Under the pieces are notes generated by a model. It did no database searches. It had not been told where the DNA came from and was given only the letters and a program-made list of their open reading frames with translations. Positions 1-9,100 of a stretch of DNA of 43,552 nucleotides are shown here, piece after piece. The translations under genes were made by a program, and so were the position numbers. This DNA is from Lachnospiraceae bacterium. GTDB taxonomy: Bacteria > Bacillota > Clostridia > Lachnospirales > Lachnospiraceae. Numbering within the stretch: position 1 is the stretch's first letter; each line of letters opens with the position of its first letter. The DNA lies in the NCBI GenBank assembly GCA_017550535.1, contig JAFZOS010000054.1, positions 1 through 43,552 of the forward strand. The letters run 5' to 3'.

Positions 1-267
1 ATCATGTCGCTTGCAATGGCCAACAATTTTCACGATACGGACGTTACGATAAACGACTGCTATCTTAATGCAGCAAATGCAGCCGAATACAGGTATCATG
101 TGACCGCTTACGGAAAAGATGATACATGGGTCGTTAATTACAGGGACCGTACCATGTATATGAACGACGGCAAAACGGAATATGTATCCGAGATGTTCAA
201 GGATGAATACCTTGCGGTTTGGATGGTAGCGATAGAGGATTATTACGGACTGGTGTTTACCGGGTGA
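1..267 (+). CDS. Hypothetical protein, C-terminal part (5' end outside window)
   Basis: The reading frame is open from the first base to a TGA at 265-267. The first ATG is at position 4 with no room for a ribosome binding site, so this is taken as the 3' end of a longer gene. The visible 87 or so residues are rich in Tyr, Asp and Asn (for example NYRDRTMYMNDGKTEY) and contain no membrane segment or motif I recognise. The pattern of short polar strands would fit the end of an extracytoplasmic or beta-rich domain, but that is a guess. The TGA stop forms the outer end of the inverted repeat that begins at 265. The gene converges with the minus-strand receptor gene ending at 370. Confidence 0.6.
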   Translation: MMSLAMANNFHDTDVTINDCYLNAANAAEYRYHVTAYGKDDTWVVNYRDRTMYMNDGKTEYVSEMFKDEYLAVWMVAIEDYYGLVFTG

Positions 268-373
268 ACCATGGGGACGGAGTTATAGGGCCAAAAAATG
301 GACCACAAACCCCGTCCCTATGGTTCATTATAGGGCCAAAAAATGGACCACAAACCCCGTCCCCATGGTTCAT
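265..373. repeat. REP-like palindromic element with two tandem 45-bp units
   Basis: Two direct 45-bp units (284-328 and 329-373) differ at one base, T versus C at unit position 36. The ends form a perfect 16-bp inverted repeat: TGAACCATGGGGACGG at 265-280 and its complement at 357-372. The core GGGGACGG also occurs in the palindrome at 3323-3387 and the hairpin at 42708-42744. Each outer end reads TGA outward-in, and these supply the stop codons of both flanking convergent genes. Short dispersed palindromes of this kind in Clostridia resemble REP sequences mobilised by Y1 (RAYT-type) transposases. No such transposase is visible here, so the mechanism is inference. Confidence 0.8.
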
Positions 374-1551
374 TTATTTTTTATAGCGGAAAGGACTCCG
401 AAGATAAACATCACGGTGATGCCTAGCATAAGAAGTATTCCGCTATCACCCTTGAACGGGAACAGAAGATACATAAGAACATAGATAAGTGCGAGTATTA
501 CAAATAAAACGGTTCCCATTGCGGCAAGGTAATACTCCCTTATCTTCCTTGTCGTAACATCGCTCATTACGATAGCGAACACCGTACCCAAAGATGCAAT
601 GGTCGCGATGATCGCGGGATAAAACGCATCGTTTATATCAAGCCCTATTATAAAATAACCTGTGACAAGTGCAAGGAAGCCGACTACCGATGCTATCTTA
701 AGTCCCGCCAGGACACGTACAAACCTGCCTTCCAACAGCTTTTCAAAATATACAAGGTAAGGCAGGCTTAACATGGCAGCGCAGAAGAATGCACAGTCGC
801 GGGCTATCTCGATATTCGGGAACACAAACTGTGCAGTGGGCGAGTTGAACAAAAACCACGCCGAAGCCACAAATGTAGCGAGTCCCAGATAAAACACCTT
901 ATTCATGTTAGGGAAATCTTTTTGCTTGAAATGTGCGATCAGGCATACCACGAAGCCGAAGATCATCATGGTAACGGCAAGCCACAGTGCTGTCTGGTTG
1001 CCTTTTATCGCAGAAAGAAGAAGCGATGCCTTGTCACCAAGATATACATTTCCGAGATAATCATTCTCGTTCGCTAGGTTTACATAACATATGCGCAGTT
1101 CCCTGCCGTTATCCGATTCTCTTAGACGTACAAAATCATACTGGAACGCGACCCCGCCCCTTAACAGACGGCGGTCCTCGCTGTGTATCGAATAGCGCAG
1201 TTCATCATCCACATAAACCTCAAGCTCATGTCCCATATTCCAGATCATGAGCCATCCCTGGCCGGGATCGGCAGCCACCGTGGTAATAAGAGTAAGGGTG
1301 CCTGATTCTTCCTCCTCCTCATAAGTACAAGGCAGAGTCACAACCTCCGTATTCCCTTCATCATGGAGCACTTCAAATGCGTTCGAAAGCTCTTCCGCAT
1401 CGGATGATGCCACGCCCCTGTCATTGGGCAGTATAACAACCCCGGCTATAAAATAAGCCAGGGTTACGAGGATCATGAGGACAAGCGCGGTCCCCACTAT
1501 CCTGTTTATGACCGCGCTGCCCTTTTTGTTTTCCTGTTCGTTATCGCCCAA
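370..1551 (-). CDS. 7TM receptor-like membrane protein without output domain (7TMR-DISM-like)
   Basis: 393 residues. One N-terminal membrane helix (about 18-42) is followed by an extracytoplasmic domain of about 140 residues (43-185, with an acidic EEEEESGTL stretch). Then come about seven hydrophobic segments (186-390), and the protein ends six residues after the last one. The layout matches 7TMR-DISM receptors, in which the membrane module is normally followed by a GGDEF, kinase or similar domain. None is present, and the TGA stop lies inside the REP-like element, so truncation is plausible. The start is TTG at 1549-1551: an in-frame TAA immediately precedes it, and an AGGACG ribosome site lies 8 bases upstream. 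The gene follows pfp by 20 bp, so co-transcription is likely. The ligand is unknown; a complete orphan receptor is the alternative. Confidence 0.75.
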   Translation of the reverse strand: MGDNEQENKKGSAVINRIVGTALVLMILVTLAYFIAGVVILPNDRGVASSDAEELSNAFEVLHDEGNTEVVTLPCTYEEEEESGTLTLITTVAADPGQGWLMIWNMGHELEVYVDDELRYSIHSEDRRLLRGGVAFQYDFVRLRESDNGRELRICYVNLANENDYLGNVYLGDKASLLLSAIKGNQTALWLAVTMMIFGFVVCLIAHFKQKDFPNMNKVFYLGLATFVASAWFLFNSPTAQFVFPNIEIARDCAFFCAAMLSLPYLVYFEKLLEGRFVRVLAGLKIASVVGFLALVTGYFIIGLDINDAFYPAIIATIASLGTVFAIVMSDVTTRKIREYYLAAMGTVLFVILALIYVLMYLLFPFKGDSGILLMLGITVMFIFGVLSAIKNK

Positions 1552-1571
1552 TTAATTCACGTCCTATCAAA

Positions 1572-3230
1572 TCAACCTTTTTCAAGAGCCAGTGTCCTGG
1601 TCGTAAGGTCGCATACTTCCGAAGGTCCGTAGTACTGGATAGCTCCGGGATAGGTGAAGCAGGTCTTAACCGCCCACTCTTCCCTCTTTGAAGCAAAGTA
1701 CTTAAACGGTGCACCGTCAAGCTCGACAAGTGCCTTCCTGATAACGGGCTTGTCCTGTCCGTTCCTTCTTTCGATGTTCATCATCTTGGTGATCGGCATA
1801 CCGCCTGCATTCCACTCCTCGGCGGGCTTTGAAAGATTCGATACCTTTGAAAGATATCCGGTGTAGCCGTACTGGATGAGCATGAATGCGTTGTATCCGA
1901 GTGAGTAGCAGTAGTCTGCATCGAAGTTCGAAGGGAATGCGCACCTTCCTTCATAACCGAAGAAGTGATGCTGCGCACCGAACTTACCCTTGTATGTGCC
2001 TGCTGCCTTTCTCTTGTCAAGTTCATTCTTAACCATCTCGGAGAACAGCTTCTCTGACTCGATAAGCGATACCTGAACGTTGCCGTGAGGATCCCTTTCA
2101 AGGAACAGCTGCTGCTGTATGCCCTGAGGAAGGATATCGAATACCTTGAATGATCCTTCCGTAAGGCCCTTCTTTATGAAATCATATTTTGCGTTCCAGT
2201 CGGGAAGTGCATTGAACTCCTCGGTCCTGCTGCCTGCAAGGAGCTCGTTTATCTCAGCGATAAGAGCCGAGAACTCGGGAACGAACTCAACGATACCTTC
2301 GGGAATGATCGCAACACCGAAATTCTCGCCGTTGTTGCCGCGCTTCTCAACCGCGTCTGCGATGTAGTTTGTGATCTGAGCAAGTGACATCTTCTTAGCG
2401 GCAACTTCCTCACCGATAAGGCAGATGTTGGGCTGTGTCTCAAGTGCGCACTCAAGCGCAACGTGGCTTGCGCTCCTGCCCATTACCTTTATGAAATGCC
2501 AGTACTTTTTAGCTGAATTTGCATCTCTTTCGATATTGCCGATGAGCTCGGAATATGTCTTGGTAGCAGTATCAAATCCGAATGATGCTTCGATGTCTTC
2601 GTTCTTAAGATCGCCGTCTATCGTCTTCGGGCATCCGATAACCTGCACGCCCGTGTTGTTTGCTGCCATGTACTCGGCAAGTGTAGCGGCATTTGTATTG
2701 GAATCATCACCGCCGATTATAACGATGGCGGTAAGGCCGTTCTTCTTTGCATTCTCGGCAACGATACCAAACTGCTCTTTGGTCTCTAACTTGGTCCTTC
2801 CGGAACCGATGATATCAAATCCGCCTGTATTCCTGTATTCATCGATGAACTTATCATCAAACTCAACGTAGTCGTTATTTAAGAGTCCGTCCGGGCCGCC
2901 CTTGAAGCCTAAGAGGACATTGTTCTTATCGGTAGCCTTAAGCGCATCATACAGACCGCTTATAACATTGTGTCCGCCTGGTGCCTGACCGCCTGAAAGG
3001 ATAACGCCTACGACCTGCTTTTTTGCAGCCGATGTATTTGTACCCTTAACAAAAGTTATCTCATTTTTTCCGTAGGTGTTGGGGAACAGGGCTTTGATCT
3101 TATCCTGATCGGCCACGCTCTGCGTAGCGGCGCCGTCCTTAACACAGATCTCCGATATACCGTTCCTTAACATTCCGGGAAGCTTGGGAACGTATTCGTA
3201 TCTTGCTTTCTGAAGAGGTGAAAGATTCAT
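1572..3230 (-). CDS. pfp: Diphosphate--fructose-6-phosphate 1-phosphotransferase (PPi-dependent phosphofructokinase)
   Basis: 552 residues, the length of the long PPi-PFK clade. It reversibly phosphorylates fructose 6-phosphate to fructose 1,6-bisphosphate with pyrophosphate as donor, in the cytosol, as the committing step of glycolysis. Visible motifs are the phosphate loop GGQAPGGHN (80-88), GGDDSN (173-178), the catalytic PKTIDGD (201-207, Asp205) and [11 protein letters not shown] (250-260). GGDDSN, with a second Asp where ATP enzymes have Gly, marks PPi use. The ATG at 3228-3230 has AGGAG about 8 bases upstream. I saw no convincing sigma-A promoter in the 125-bp leader, which holds a small inverted repeat CATGC-N5-GCATG (3258-3272). 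The 7TM receptor gene follows 20 bp downstream. Confidence 0.96.
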   Translation of the reverse strand: MNLSPLQKARYEYVPKLPGMLRNGISEICVKDGAATQSVADQDKIKALFPNTYGKNEITFVKGTNTSAAKKQVVGVILSGGQAPGGHNVISGLYDALKATDKNNVLLGFKGGPDGLLNNDYVEFDDKFIDEYRNTGGFDIIGSGRTKLETKEQFGIVAENAKKNGLTAIVIIGGDDSNTNAATLAEYMAANNTGVQVIGCPKTIDGDLKNEDIEASFGFDTATKTYSELIGNIERDANSAKKYWHFIKVMGRSASHVALECALETQPNICLIGEEVAAKKMSLAQITNYIADAVEKRGNNGENFGVAIIPEGIVEFVPEFSALIAEINELLAGSRTEEFNALPDWNAKYDFIKKGLTEGSFKVFDILPQGIQQQLFLERDPHGNVQVSLIESEKLFSEMVKNELDKRKAAGTYKGKFGAQHHFFGYEGRCAFPSNFDADYCYSLGYNAFMLIQYGYTGYLSKVSNLSKPAEEWNAGGMPITKMMNIERRNGQDKPVIRKALVELDGAPFKYFASKREEWAVKTCFTYPGAIQYYGPSEVCDLTTRTLALEKG

Positions 3231-3322
3231 GATTGATTCTCCTTTACTTATATACTACATGCACAGCGCATGCATAATGAATATAGCACATTATCCGCCT
3301 TAGTGCCATCGTTTTTTGCACC

Positions 3323-3387
3323 GGGACACGGGGACGGTTCTTTTGTCCTGCGTTTTTAGCGTGACAAAAGAACCGTCCCCGTGTCCC
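3323..3387. repeat. Perfect 25-bp palindrome (REP-like) overlapping the end of the TIR gene
   Basis: Left arm 3323-3347 and right arm 3363-3387 are exact 25-base complements around a 15-base loop. The core GGGGACGGTTCTTTTGT is of the same family as the elements at 265-373 and 42708-42744. The TAA stop of the TIR-propeller gene (3356-3358) lies in the loop, and the right arm is translated as the last residues of that protein. On the minus strand the stem is followed by GGTGC and an A-run rather than a T-run, so it is not a canonical intrinsic terminator for the TIR gene, although the stem may still stabilise the 3' end of the mRNA. Confidence 0.9.
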
Positions 3388-6154
3388 AGTTTTTAAGCTC
3401 CTCCCTGCTGTATATCGGGACCTTATAATAGCTTTCCCCGTCGCCCGCGTTTATAATGAGCGCACCTTCTTCGGGAAGATATGCAGCACAGAAATCCCTG
3501 ACAAACAGGGCCTTATAGCTGTCGGTATCAATGCAGTGAATATTATAACCGTCAAATATGTAAAGCCTTCTACCGGCCTCATCGTTATTGACAACGAGTA
3601 TGTTTTCATCACAGGATGCGACCCTGTCCTGATAAACCATTTCCCCGCTTTCCGTATCAAAAACGGAGGTTGAATTCTCCTTATCCGAAACGATCACGCT
3701 GTAGCGGCCGTCTGCGCTTAAACGCTCAATGACCCTGTTTCCCCTTGACTTAAGAAGTTCAAAGTAATCATCCTTAAGCTTAAAATTGCCATCTCCCGCC
3801 TGTGACTCTGCCTCTTCCTCATCACCGTTTTCGGCTTCCATCTCCTCACGGATACCGCTTAAGTATCCCGACAGGTCAAAATCACATAAGACCGCACCCG
3901 GATCCGAAAACGCCTTAAAGATAACTATCTCGGATGCGGATGTACTCCTTACCGCTGCTAAAACGGTACTGTTAACGGTTATTGTATGCCCCTTATCGTC
4001 CTTATCCTCATACTGTATGGGGCCCGTTGCGGCTGCCCGTCTTAACTGCCCCATCGATACGCCGTATCCCCACGTAAGTATATGGCCGCCACCTTCATCC
4101 TCACTGCCCCAGCCGGTACTTGCGTATCCGCCGTTTTCAAGCAGACATCCGAGGCGCTGTCCCCTGTCATCCTCCCAGAAAAAGCTTACTATGTCACAGC
4201 CCTCGTTCCTTGATGACATGCCCGTATTGTCACTGTTTTTAAAAACATGCCAGGAATCGTTGACACCCACTGCCGTATACTGCTTCCCCGGCAGGAACAG
4301 ATATCTGTTTTTGAATTCCTCATCACTTGAATTGAGCGAATTCTTAACAGGCTGCGGCACACGCTCCTTATGTATGCTTTTATCCGCCTTTACATGAACT
4401 GCCAGGATGCCGCTTTCTTTCCACTCATACCTGTAAACGTTAAGCTCGTCATCACCGGCAAAACTTATCCCGATAAGCGGGCTGTACTTCGGATACGTGA
4501 TCACATCGCTTCCGCGGTTTATGGCATCGCCCGTTTCAAGATCCCAGATGCAGTATGATTCTGCTCCCATTTCGCTGTAACGGTCCTCTTTATCCTCCAT
4601 CGTGAAAACACAGGCAAAACGTGAACCATCCTCCAGGAAGGCTCCGTTATTCATCGCAATGCGCATGCCCGTGCCCGAAAGCATGTATTTATCCGATAAC
4701 TTATCATCAACCGGCACTGCGGCAGATGAAATGACTTTTCCCGTAACGTTGTCAACAAGCCTTAACCTTAAACCGCCTTCCTTTGTTTCCGCATCCATCA
4801 AAACGATACGGCCTCCGTGCGGATCGGCCGCGCAGTATATATCCCCCCCGGTATCGGAATAAAGCTGATCCTGCTTAAGTGCGTCAGAATCAATCGCCCA
4901 CAGCAGCGAGCCGTCCTTTACATCAATGCCGCACACATGCCTGTATGTATGGCATATCAGCACATCCGGGGTTTTGTCGCTTATCTTTTCAAGGACACAG
5001 GGATTGCTCATCGCTTCCGAATCCCATATCTGTGTTTCCCAGCCGGTCTTATATGTCCACACAAGTTCGGAATCACCGGTATCAAAACACCTTATCTGCC
5101 CGGTCGCATCCGTTGTGAACACCCTGCTGCCGTCGGGACTTATCACCATCGATACTATATCTGTATCCTGGGAAAGCACCCGCTCGGCCCTGAACCTGCC
5201 GGAAACATCGTAAGCACCCAGAGCTTCCGTAAGCAGTGCCTCTGCGCCTGCGGCAACGGCTGCATCCGACGGTCCTTCGCTTACCGCTTCGTACGCACTG
5301 TTTACAGCACCCGCCCGGTCACCCTTTTCAAGGAGGAGCCGCCCTTCGCGCATAAGTATCTCGGCGTTCTGATTCTTTATCTCATCAAGCTGGCCGGATA
5401 TCTGCCTGTTGCTCTCTTCTATCTTTCTGTTTTTCTCCTCAATCTTTTTATTGTCTTCCTCAATCCTTATGTTATCGGCCTCGATCTGCCGATTCTTTGA
5501 TGCGATCCTTGAATTCTGAAACAGTACAACCCCGAGGAAACACGATACCACGATAAGGGCAGCAGTAAGAATCACACTCATCCGGCGCTGTCTGTACCGC
5601 CTTTCCCTCTGCCACAGCGTATCAAACGGACATCCGAGCATGGCGGCACACAGCCTGAACACTTCGCGGTTAAGCCTTCCCGGCCGGTAATGATGATTCT
5701 TATCAGTCAGATTGGCCGCAAGGGGCTCAACCTGTTCCAGGCTGCCGTCTTTATTTTTTGCCCAAAGGATAGACGGAGGAAATGACTCATCCGGCGTGCC
5801 CTCCACAAGTACGGCAAGAACATTTTCCCTCGGATGGCCCTCAAGAAAATAGTCGATCTCCCTTGTTACCCACATCGATTCCTTTGTCTTTGGAGTACAC
5901 ACAACGATCAGGAATTTTGTGTTATCCAGCGCCTGTTTTATGCTCCCTGACAGATTGGATGATGCAGGCAGTTCTTCTTCATCCCTGAACACATATCCCA
6001 GCCGGTCGCTGTCCGTGATGATCCGGTATTCTTTAGGCACACGGTAATGCTCAAGCTTTGAATGGAGCAGCTTTGCAACCGTCTTGTCGGGTATAAGATG
6101 CCTGTAGCTTATGAATGCTATATAATTACGTTCGTTTTTGTCTTTCGATATCAT
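3356..6154 (-). CDS. TIR-domain membrane protein with coiled coil and beta-propeller repeats
   Basis: 932 residues. Residues 8-175 form a TIR domain, with AFISYRH (13-19), the RDEEELPASS loop (57-66) and SMWVTRE, where Glu99 occupies the place of the catalytic glutamate of NAD-cleaving TIRs. A very basic stretch (183-192) precedes a single membrane helix (193-212). A coiled coil of repeated EE(D/K)NKKIEE-like heptads (214-265), a short helical TPR-like segment (about 265-315) and WD40/PQQ-like strands to the end follow. The positive-inside rule puts the TIR domain in the cytosol and the propeller outside. The ATG overlaps the TGA of the upstream secreted-protein gene (ATGA), indicating translational coupling. 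The last 10 or so residues (NWDTGTVLLSR) come from the palindrome at 3323-3387. NADase activity and the role are inferred; a scaffold TIR is the alternative. Confidence 0.88.
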   Translation of the reverse strand: MISKDKNERNYIAFISYRHLIPDKTVAKLLHSKLEHYRVPKEYRIITDSDRLGYVFRDEEELPASSNLSGSIKQALDNTKFLIVVCTPKTKESMWVTREIDYFLEGHPRENVLAVLVEGTPDESFPPSILWAKNKDGSLEQVEPLAANLTDKNHHYRPGRLNREVFRLCAAMLGCPFDTLWQRERRYRQRRMSVILTAALIVVSCFLGVVLFQNSRIASKNRQIEADNIRIEEDNKKIEEKNRKIEESNRQISGQLDEIKNQNAEILMREGRLLLEKGDRAGAVNSAYEAVSEGPSDAAVAAGAEALLTEALGAYDVSGRFRAERVLSQDTDIVSMVISPDGSRVFTTDATGQIRCFDTGDSELVWTYKTGWETQIWDSEAMSNPCVLEKISDKTPDVLICHTYRHVCGIDVKDGSLLWAIDSDALKQDQLYSDTGGDIYCAADPHGGRIVLMDAETKEGGLRLRLVDNVTGKVISSAAVPVDDKLSDKYMLSGTGMRIAMNNGAFLEDGSRFACVFTMEDKEDRYSEMGAESYCIWDLETGDAINRGSDVITYPKYSPLIGISFAGDDELNVYRYEWKESGILAVHVKADKSIHKERVPQPVKNSLNSSDEEFKNRYLFLPGKQYTAVGVNDSWHVFKNSDNTGMSSRNEGCDIVSFFWEDDRGQRLGCLLENGGYASTGWGSEDEGGGHILTWGYGVSMGQLRRAAATGPIQYEDKDDKGHTITVNSTVLAAVRSTSASEIVIFKAFSDPGAVLCDFDLSGYLSGIREEMEAENGDEEEAESQAGDGNFKLKDDYFELLKSRGNRVIERLSADGRYSVIVSDKENSTSVFDTESGEMVYQDRVASCDENILVVNNDEAGRRLYIFDGYNIHCIDTDSYKALFVRDFCAAYLPEEGALIINAGDGESYYKVPIYSREELKNWDTGTVLLSR

Positions 6155-9100
6155 TCAGCTACCGTCAATTCAATTTCCACCCGGTGCTTACCGTCACAGC
6201 TTCCAACGATTATTATAGCCTTGCTCCCCGGGCTTGCGCTTTTTGCAACAGAAATACTTCCGCTCTTTGATACGGTCGCGATCCCTTTATCCGAACTTAT
6301 ATATGTCAGCGATGTATCGGTATACTTGCTGTAACCGGCATATATGCGCTTCCACGAAATATATTCCGTATCGGATGAAACACCGTTGATCTCAATGACA
6401 GGCTTAAGGTTAAGCTTCGATCCGGCCTTAACCTTACCCGTGTATTTTCCCTCCGTATCCGACGGGGTCACATCCGAGTAGCCGTTCTTACCGGCATCGG
6501 TCGTAAGCCTTAAGTCGGATATCTGTCCGCGGACTGTAACAAGGCATGTTAATTTTTTACCGTCTGCCGAAATGCCTGTAAGCTTTGTAACGCCCGGAGC
6601 ATTGGCCTCGATCGCAAGATACTGATCCGGACCGACAGTAGCCGACTCATCAAAGCTTGCCGTTTCCGGCCTCATATTCTTATGGACAGCCGCCAGTGTT
6701 ACTATATCCTCATCGGATGTCCACCTGACGGGAACCATCGATGCTTCGGCAGGGATCGGTGTCATGTTGATCCTTCCGTATTTGGTTCCCTCCGATGTCC
6801 CTATCGTGATCTTCTTCCTGTCTGTATTTATCTTCTTAAGCGGCGCATATACCGTAAACGACACGCTGGCCTTACATCCGGAGCCCTCTGCGGTTATCGT
6901 CACCTTACCGCCCTTTGCTGTCGGTGAAACTGCCTTGATCACTCCCGAATTGCTGACAACCGCTATCGATCTGTCCGACGATTTCCATGTGATGGCATTG
7001 CCCGGGAGCTTTCCTTCGCCGTTTTGCTCAATTTCATATTTTACTGCGTATTTCCCGCCTACAGCCAGGCCCTTATCAACAAGACCTTCCGTATCTGCAA
7101 ACCTGACGGATTTTACGGAAGGAACCACCTTGATCTTACAAAAAGCCTTGGGGTGATTGCCCTTCTTATCGGCTGCTTTCGCCGTTGCCGTTACTATGGC
7201 CGCCCCTGCTTTTATCCCGGTTAAAACGCCTTTATCATCAACCGTAACAATTCCTGTATCGGAGCTTTCCCAGGTGACCCCATTATCCCCGTCGGGATAT
7301 ACCGGATCGAAGATCACACCGAGGCTGTTTAAATCTCCCACTCCGAGTATCAACGCCGCACTCGAAAGCTTTATTGCCTTAATCGGCTTGTCATCAACAA
7401 TATCAACAAAGCAGCTAAACGTTTTTTTGTATCCGTTATATGCTTCAACGATCGCGTTAACAGGTATTTTCCTGGTCGGGACTGCCTGGTCCTTTACATT
7501 TATGACACCTGTCAATGCATTAACGCTAAGCTTATCTTCATATCCGCTTCCCACTTCGTATCTGATGCTCGGTCCGGTTCCCGGCGTGATGCCGGTAGCC
7601 ACTGCCCCTTCAATTCCGGGTGTGATGTATGTTTCGAGCTTAAGACCGTTGCCTGACAGTGACCGGCTGATCGTTGCCGATGTCATGTTAAGCCTTACAC
7701 TCCTGATCGGAACATATATCTGTATGTCAACAGAAGCCGTTTTGGTCGGATCAGCCGTGCTTACAGCCGTAACAGTAACACAGCCTTCCGATGATCCGGT
7801 CAGAATGCCGCGGGCATTTATCTGCGCATGCGCCCTGCCCGTATCCGCCTTGTTTTTAACGCTCCAATTAACCGGGATATTTACTGCCTTACCGTCAGCG
7901 GAAAATGTTCTGATCGAAAGGCTGCTGCCGGCTGCAAGTTTATCGGTACCTCCCACGCTCTTTATTACAAAATCATTCACAACAACCGGGTTTGTAACCG
8001 CTTCCTGTGTAACCTCTACAGTACAGGTCGCGGTAAGTGCCTGTCCGCCATTCTCATTGATCGTAGCCTTTATGACCGCCGTACCCTCGCATATTGCCGT
8101 AACCCTGCCGTCACACGTGACAGCTGCGACATTGGTATCGGTACTGGTCCATACAAGATCCTGTGCGTCAAAAGCATGCCCGTCTGCATATCCGGCAGTC
8201 AGCGCAAATGCCTTTCCTGCCTGCAGCCTGTTAAATGTACATTCCGTAAGTTTACTTCCGGCTTTCGTATACAGCTTAAAGTCAGCCTGTCCTTCCCGGA
8301 CCGTAAGAGAAACGGAAGGATCATCGCCATCCGAAAATACTGCCGTCAGTACATGATCTCCGACAGAAAGCGAATCAAGAAAATCCGCATTCAGTCCGAC
8401 ATACATTTTATCGCCTGAGACGGTTTCGTTTCCGCTTACCGTTGCTATACTTCCACGTGTATAATTAGCTTCGTTTATAAGCTTTCCGTCAACCTCGATC
8501 CCTTCAAAATAACGCATGGCCGAACCGTTGTCTGCTGTCCTGTTAAGCCTTATATTGCATTCCGACAGAGATCCCTTAGTCCACGTTACAGGTTCATTTT
8601 CCTCATGTTTGTATACTGCCGTTTCCGCTTTTATCGAGTTTTGTTTATCCGGCGCTATACCTATTCCTATGATATTTGTGCCTTTTTTATAATTATCGTC
8701 CAGCTCATTGTATTCGTCATGATAAATATAGAAATTAACACCGGTGCCGCTGTCCCCGCTTTTGTCCGCATTTCCGTTCGAATCCGCGATCGTTACGGTC
8801 AGCCGGTCTCCCTTATACCAATGCGTACAATAGTCAAGCTTTGCATTTTTACCATCCTGATATACCATGTACTCCCAATTGGAATTACTGCCTGACGGCA
8901 TTTCGATCCCGCCTTCTTTCAGGATATCGTACAGATTCTTAGACCCCTGATAATCATCCCTTGCTACGCTCTTAAACCAGTCAAGGGTCGGCACCTTGAT
9001 ATTATTACTGTTATCATAGTACAGAAACTGGCTCCAGAATCCATACACAGGCTCCCAGCCGTTTTTTCCTTTACTTATGCCCTTGGGTTTGGTTACATAG

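Noticed and set aside
284-373. Possible CRISPR-type repeat
   Set aside because: Only two directly abutting 45-bp units with no spacers and no cas genes; the inverted ends point to a palindromic element.
1572-3230. ATP-dependent phosphofructokinase
   Set aside because: The GGDDSN motif and the 552-residue length belong to the PPi-dependent clade.
3323-3387. Intrinsic terminator for the TIR gene
   Set aside because: The stem is perfect, but the minus strand lacks the following T-run, and the stem contains coding sequence. A five-T run exists only on the plus side, where no gene ends.
4817-5500. Plus-strand open frame of 227 codons opposite the TIR-propeller gene
   Set aside because: Shadow of the minus-strand gene. 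Its apparent hydrophobic end is the complement of the coiled-coil codons.
7157-8356. 399-codon open frame on the plus strand
   Set aside because: It is antisense to the Ig-repeat region of the secreted-protein gene. The minus-strand frame has a signal peptide, domain repeats, ribosome site and promoter; this one has none and reflects codon bias of the opposite strand.
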